Shown piece by piece: positions 57,600 through 64,000 of a stretch of 64,000 nucleotides of DNA. The position numbers and the translations under genes were made by a program. The notes below the pieces were generated by a model that did not search any database, had not been told where the DNA came from, and saw only the letters and a list, made by a program, of their open reading frames with translations. The stretch is from assembly GCA_039881145.1 (NCBI GenBank), contig JAYKKI010000038.1, positions 5,692,501 to 5,756,500 of the forward strand, given 5' to 3'. This stretch comes from Druceiella hillmani. Lineage: Eukaryota; Arthropoda; Insecta; Lepidoptera; Hepialidae. The number at the start of each line of letters is the position of its first letter. Position 1 is the first letter of the stretch.

Positions 57600-60500
57600 T
57601 ATGAATGAAGTGTTACAAAATTGAATATTAACAGGTAATAACAACCTGAAAAAATAAACTTATACCTTATTAATTAAGCCTTAATTTCTTTAAAATGATT
57701 AACGTTAAATTAATTAAAATATTATTTTAATTTTAAATTTTATACTTTTTACTTAACTTTCCGGTTTTTCTCGTGACTCGCAACATAAAAATGGTTGAGA
57801 AAAATGGCTTACCCTGTTCATTGTTTTGTCAGATGAATCGCTAAATTTGTAGCTAGTACTTTGTGTTTTCCAAATATATTCAGCTGTTATTTGTTACGCT
57901 AGAATATTCATTGCATTTATTTTTAATTAAATTAATTATTTTTAAAAAATATTATGTCACTGTAGTTAGTAAGGTAGAAATAAAACATTAGAATACAATT
58001 GAAACACCTGTTTACGAGAAAAAATTGATACGTTATGAAATTTTAAGGCCCGCCACTGCCGTGTGCCCTGTTAATAAATCAAAAAAATTGTGGCCAAAGT
58101 AAAATAAAAATAATTCAATACGCGTTTAATTTATTGTATGATCCAAAAACAGATGTATAATTATCGATTACGATTTAGATTAGCAAAATATGTTTCTATT
58201 AGCAAAGACAGCATTTAGCAAAACAAATATAAAATTATATTTTAAAATTTTTTTCTTGAAATCAACGAGATACTTTCATAATTTTACGAACTAAATGTTG
58301 CACATTATGAAGACAGCTTCTTACAATTGTTTTATGTAATGTTTAAAGCTACATAGGTAACAACAAAACTTTTTAAAGAATTATCTTTTCTAAATCTATT
58401 CTTTGTAGGATTCCTTCCGAATCTGGTATAATCATTGATATCTATAAGAATCCTCTTATGCATACATGCTTATTTAATCCAATCTAAGGTATCTATACAC
58501 AATACTCAAAATGCGAACTATTGATAAAAAAAATCAAAACAGTTTCGGAACATCTGGCTATTTTTGTTGCATACGTGTTGGCTTTACTTTTGATTCATGC
58601 TTATTTAATCCAATCTAAGGTTGAGACAAGGAATTGTTTCTAATTTGTTGGTTATCAGAATATTTTTTGTATCGGAAGATAAATGTTAACCAATCCAATC
58701 TAGTCCACGTGGACTATTAGCTAGTAGGAATCGTTGACGGTATTATAATACCCTTTTCAATTATTGCACTTTTTAAAGTAAACTTATTTTAGTAAGGACG
58801 GAGCATTGCTGAAAACACAAGCATAAGACCATACTTGAGGTGCGAAACCTTTTAATTAGTAAAATAAACTACAGAACTAAAATGTACAAATTTAATACTT
58901 TCGTCTTTTAAACTATTCAAATGAATTTTAATTATTGTTTTATCGATGTTATAGTTTACCGTGTATAGGCGAGAAGTTAATTGGAGATAAATATTTTTAA
59001 TCATTTTATTGTTCTGACTTTAATTTTATTGTATCCATCGATTGACCTGTGAAGAGACTTCATGCGGAAGGATTAGTAAAATTTTAATACTCAATTGATT
59101 AACTCGATAATTAGGAGTGCGATTGTTTACAATAAGATGGTTAATATTACATATTTAAGGCTAATCAAACATTAAAGGGAAGTAATTGTGTATAATACTT
59201 CAAGTTAAGTGAATAAAATTTAATTGAAATATTTTTGCTGTGCAATATTTTACAAACTATTGAAGTCATGTGATAAGTGATTTCCGCATACTACAACATG
59301 AGTGAGTACATTAGTAATTAATTTATTATGTTTTTAATAGTCATATTTCATGTCATTTAACAAATAAACTAATTCCATATTTAGGTACGTAATGGCATGG
59401 GTATTAGTGAAAGAATAATATCAGCTGTTCAGTAGCAGATTGAATAATAGAGTATATGTAGTGGTTACGTACAGCTAACGTGAGCTTGTGTGCATGCGTT
59501 AGTGGTATTAGATGTGTTAAAAAGAGTTACGTGTGATATTCTCTCAATTAGAAAAAGTACGAGTTTTACGTTTTATTTCGACAACAATTTATTTGTTTAT
59601 AGCCAATGATTAGTGTCTCGTTTGTTCAAAATTTTTTCTCAGACACCCAGACACACAGAGTTTATATATATATATTCTATAATTATGAATACATATATAA
59701 TAATATATGAATAATAATATGTAAGCACCATTCCACTGTTAAATATAAAAGTAGACATTGTGGAATAAAACATTTCATTTAGATAACATTTTGTAACGTG
59801 GCTAAGAATGGTCGATCTAACTATAATTACACCAATAATATAGAATGACATTGCAAATATTTTTATTCAGAGAAGTTGCGACACAACTGACTTTGGATGC
59901 ATCTCAGTACAGAATGACACACCCGTGTTACAAAACTTATGGGAAACTGAAGACATTTTTTCGAATAATTTTTTTTCTTTTACAATTATGTCAATCTAAA
60001 CTGGTTTTTTTACAAGTTAAAGGAGAAGAAATGAGCATTTTACTGCTTTTTTTCATATTTCAAATTAAAGTATAATTGTGTCAAATGAATCCTTTTTAGG
60101 GAATTTGGCGAGAAATTAATTAGAGAAAATCATGTTTTCCTCAAATAAACATACGAAAGCAATAAAAATAAACTTCTTGTAATGTAAATGAAGGTTTGAT
60201 CTATTTTTTCATTTCAAAATTTTTGTACGACATATTAGCAAAGTTTATAAGTACATGTAAGTACATGTGGCAAAAATAGAGGTTTTGTGTGAAAAATGTA
60301 AATACGTCCTTAGACTGAAATAAGTCTTAACGTTAACTACTGATTTTAGCTTTTCAGATACTAATAAATATCACAGACACAATAAATTGAACTTTTTAAG
60401 TATGTACTTGAGTCAACCAACTTTTATTGGTCCTGCAATGATTACACTCTGTCCATGATTGATAATAGAAATTTTATCAAAAAATAAGTGTTTTATTTAC

Positions 60501-61335
60501 AAGTGTTCTTTTTACCTTATCAATAACAAACATAATAGTAAACATCTTTTTCTGTTATGTTAACGGTTATCCAGGTGACTAAAAGTCTGTTTCATTTGTA
60601 TCACCGTTTGTCTCCGAGCAACTGTAGCACCACAAAACTTTATGCCACACAAAACTGTAGTGAGTTTTGTGCACAATTAATTGCAATTATACACAACCAT
60701 TTATATGTATGTCTAATATGAATAAAACATATGGATTATTTTATACTTTATCCATTTTATGAATTGTTTGTATTTAAAATGAATCTCCATAAAATTTCAC
60801 ACACCATAGGTCCACACAAAACAAAGATTGTGTGATAGGTATATTGACAATACATCAGTTTTTCTTGTAAAAATATACATCCAGCTGCCATTTTGATTTC
60901 GCCGTGGCCGCGGGGTCAGTTGGCCTGTTTCCTCAAGAAAGAAAAAATATATAAAATTACGTAAATTTTAATATTCTATGGTAAATTATAGTGCTCCATA
61001 TTCCATTTAATCTACATTTTACTCTGAGTGTGAGACTAGATACAAAAAAACATTCTTTTTTTTCATGTAACTCAAAATGTCAAAAAAGTCACTCGAACAA
61101 CCAGTTATTTGGACAATGAAATGGTCTGTGGGACATTTTGGTTGTCCATGGGACAATAATGATATAATCGGCGTGTAGTAAAATATATTTCTTCAAAATC
61201 TAATAGATTAAGAGTCTCTCGTACACCACTTAATTACTAACAAAACTTAAAGGTAACTTTATAACTATCAAATATAAATTAAATTGATGTCTTGACTGAC
61301 AGTGAATTTTCAGATAGGTGTATATCAGTAAGAGG
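57600..61335. other. AT-rich region without recognisable gene
   Basis: Nothing coding recognised. GGCCCGCCACTG at 58048-58059 reads on the minus strand like a hAT end (CAGTGGCGGGCC), without a partner. A 26-bp exact direct repeat (CATGCTTATTTAATCCAATC and six more bases) occurs at 58465-58490 and 58596-58621. Confidence 0.4.
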
Positions 61336-61339
61336 TGAA

Positions 61340-61747
61340 AGAGGCGCTTAATTTTATAAATTACCTGTTGTACATTGTTTTTTTTGAGGAAAAGAAAAAT
61401 CAAGGCACCATAGAGAAAGACTGAAAGCGGACCCAGAGAAATTAGCTGATTGAAACATGAAAACGAAAAGAGAAGAGGCATAAAAAGTCTGCCGAGGCAG
61501 AACTAAATTATATAGAGAAAATATAAAATTACAATGCGAAACAAAAAAGTGGAAGATGAGAAATGAAAAATATAAAAAGAGAGCTCATCGTAAGAAAAAA
61601 GAATTGCTAAAATTGAAAGGGAAAGAACCTAAAGAAAAAACTGAGGAAAGTCACAAATACAAAGTATTAACTAACCCCATTAAAGAAAGATACAAAAAAA
61701 CGAAAGCTTGTAAAGGGGAAAAATTGAAAAAATTTTTGAGAACCTAG
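61340..61747 (+). pseudogene. Second relic of the unnamed K/R-rich family
   Basis: Plus-strand Lys/Arg/Glu-rich coding-like stretch with stops. The last block, 61556-61747, is open: MRNEKYKKRAHRKKKELLKL, TNPIKERYKKTKACKGEKL. Composition and layout resemble the basic coiled-coil N-terminal part of the family seen at 43.0-44.6 kb. The central SDGPxSQYKN domain is absent here. Low-complexity Lys runs make this a weak call. Confidence 0.35.
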
Positions 61748-61749
61748 AT

Positions 61750-63020
61750 GCATTGCGAAAGTACAAAATCATAAAAGACGGTTTACAAGGAAGAATCATA
61801 ACATGTACAAATGCGCATAGTTCAGATACAGAGCTGACAAAAAATTAACTGTTTTTTCTTAATAGACCATGTATCCAGAAATACTGCCGTTAAATGGGTG
61901 CAGAAACAATTATATATATAGTTTATAATGTAATCAAAAGTTTATAATGTAATAAGAGTGTTAAAACATACTCTCTGATTCTATGAAAATTTATTCAAAG
62001 CGTTTGAATTATAAATTAAAATCAATCCCTATAGTTAGTAAAAATAAAGTGACTGTTTAAAATTTGACTGAAGTGCAAGTTGTTCAGAAATTGGTTGTTA
62101 GTTGTCTAGGGGACAGTCTTAACTCGGATCATTCGGATTTTTAAGTCATGATTATCATTTTTTTAAATAATTCGTGGATTCTTAAAAAATAAGAAATTAT
62201 CTACAGATAAAAATGATTAAATGGGGAAAATTCAACGAGGAAATAAAAATTAAAAATTTCATTATCAGAACACTTAAAAGTTGATTGACCCACTTACACA
62301 TCTTTATTGTAAGTATTTATGTTCCTTTTGTTATTTAAAATTATTACATCCATACAATGCATATACTGAACAAATTAATCGACATTTAAATAAAAATTAT
62401 ACAAAGACAATCTCTTAGCAAACAATCACTGGCAATCTCTAAATGTTGTAAAACTTTTCTAGCAGCCCAAGCTGCACTCGGATCTAGTATGCTTGCTACC
62501 CATTTCTAGGCAGAGCTCTATGTATTTGCTTTTATATTATTTAGATATATTAAAAACTGTTTTAAATCAATAATATTCTTACATTAGGATCAGCATCCAC
62601 TTTTTCTTAATTTTTTAGTGTTTTGGAATAACTGTAATTTTTAATATCCGTGAGCATTTTTCTCTTCATCATTAACTTGATCCTATAGAAAATTTGTTGC
62701 ACTTAAGTTTTTTTGGCTTAAACAATGAATAATTAAGTTTTATATTAAATATTATCTCATTGCGGCCCTAACAGTTTCTATAAGACTCTAACATTGAAAC
62801 CATTTTTTATATAATTGATATATTTTTGAAATATTTAGTGTTTCCTTTTAGGTCTGTTTTTTTAAACAATGTACTCTTTAATTTGGGACGTCTTGATGTG
62901 AATTAAAGTATATTCTTCTATAGCAGGATTCCTTCTATAGTCCAAGTTAAACAAAAAAAGCCCAAACCCAGGAAAAATTCGTATAGAGCTGAAAATTGGA
63001 AGCAATGTTTAATTCGTCAT
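61750..63020. other. AT-rich region without recognisable gene
   Basis: No gene or known repeat seen. Confidence 0.4.
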
Positions 63021-63335
63021 TGTATGTCATCGGATGTTCAAAATGAGTGAAATGATGTGAGTATTAGATTTTCAGACAATCACATAGTATAAAATAAATA
63101 GCATTTATGTAATTCTGAATATGCTGTTAGTCCCTAATTTTGTTCTGGATATTCATTTTAAATGACGTGCCAAAACTTATTAGCGGCCTGTGTATGTCAT
63201 CGGATGTTCAAAATGAGTGAAATTATGTGAGTATTAGATTTTCAGACAATCACATGGTAAAAATAAATAGCATTTATGTAATTCTGAATATGCTGTTAGT
63301 CTCTAATTTTGTTCTGAATATTCTGTCGGTCCCTA
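63018..63335. repeat. Two-copy tandem duplication, ~170-bp unit
   Basis: TGTATGTCATCGGATGTTCA and roughly 130 following bases (63022 onward) recur almost unchanged from 63191. The copies differ at a few positions, so the duplication is fairly recent. A short third echo (ATTCTGTCGGTCCCTAAT) follows. Confidence 0.93.
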
Positions 63336-63402
63336 ATCCCATTGTCCCAGAGTCGATGAAAAAAGACTGAGAGACCTAATCGTAATCTTGAGCAAAAAGA
63401 CT

Positions 63403-63433
63403 GGTGCTGTTAGGCCTAGGGCCTAACAGCACC
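63403..63433. repeat. Perfect GC-rich hairpin, 14-bp arms
   Basis: GGTGCTGTTAGGCC and its exact reverse complement flank a 3-base TAG loop. It stands out as GC-rich in very AT-rich sequence. It is immediately downstream of the 63018-63335 duplication. Confidence 0.92.
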
Positions 63434-63439
63434 AACTTT

Positions 63440-64000
63440 TTATCTTACTTTTTATACTTATATTGAATTACTATTCAACAAGAAGAATACTTAATTGATT
63501 GTGTGTCATTGCACTGTAGTACCATCTGCATTTTTTTAATCATTTATGTAATCTCTACTCTACATTATTGGCATCTTTCCAATTCTTCCGATTTCTCTAG
63601 TGTTTTCTTATTAACTGTTTATTATGTCTATGGCTTTATGTTGATGGTGCTTGTATTATTGATTAATTAGATTCTTTGTACATTTAATAATTCTGGCAGT
63701 GTTTCATTGTAGCTACTGTTACTTATTCCTGTACTTTCTAAGGTAATTGTGGTATTGATAAGTGTAACTAGTTGCGACTTTGTTTGTGTGAAATACTTTG
63801 ATGATATTGTTTAGAATAACCGCCATACGTAAAAATGTTAACGAGTGAAATATGGATGGATAAATATTGACACAAAAAAGATTTGTTTAAAAAATCATCA
63901 TAGACTTCATTTTCTATGAGCGTAAAACTTACAAATCCCGCTAACAGGTGGCATTAGCTGTAAATTTGTTTTGATGATATTATAAGCCAAAAAACCAGGT
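63440..64000. other. AT-rich end of window
   Basis: No gene or known repeat recognised. Confidence 0.4.

Overview
This is a strongly AT-rich stretch of an arthropod nuclear genome, almost certainly insect. The evidence is GT-AG introns, a split gene for the RING E3 ligase Hakai, and a dense layer of eukaryotic transposons (Ty3/gypsy, LINEs with RNase H, Jockey-like and RTE-like LINEs, mariner, hAT, an ISL2EU-like DNA transposon, a tRNA-derived SINE). No bacterial-type gene, operon or CRISPR array is visible. All family names come from reading motifs by eye; no database search was run.

Layout. 324-4912: a Ty3/gypsy element with 201-bp LTRs differing at one base, flanked by a 5-bp TATAT duplication; its gag-pol frame has one stop and one frameshift. 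6240-7125: dead mariner. 7.1-14.7 kb: AT-rich, no recognisable gene, with a TG/TA microsatellite and a 38-bp-arm hairpin. 15.3-18.0 kb (minus): decayed hAT transposase that still shows GT-AG introns, flanked by ATCGAT-rich sequence. 18.9-19.56 kb: degenerate tandem array abutting the end of a second decayed hAT (19.57-20.9 kb, minus).

22.1-39.4 kb is a nest of transposons. Two head-to-tail minus-strand copies of one LINE family (CCHC Gag, endonuclease, RT, RNase H) form the base layer. The downstream copy is split by a two-gene DNA transposon: an apparently intact YqaJ-nuclease/SWIM gene on the plus strand and a damaged DDE transposase on the minus strand, converging tail to tail. The upstream copy is split by a minus-strand Ty3/gypsy element (33460-39125, GTTTC duplication), whose integrase is in turn split by a 5'-truncated LINE (34444-35610, ATAAAG duplication).

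40.2-49.8 kb (plus): the one clear host gene, Hakai (CBLL1 family), a conserved partner of the m6A RNA-methylation machinery. Five exons are legible; the distal C-terminal exons were not found. Its introns hold a mariner remnant, a pseudogene of an unnamed repeated insect family, a CA-rich repeat, a SINE and a hAT remnant. 50.8-52.8 kb: two more mariner remnants. 53.3-54.0 kb: GT microsatellite and ~160-bp degenerate repeats. 54.8-57.2 kb (minus): a DUF4817-type transposase split by a Jockey-like LINE. 57.2-64 kb: mostly AT-rich sequence with local duplications, a second relic of the unnamed family (61.3-61.75 kb) and a perfect GC-rich hairpin at 63.4 kb.
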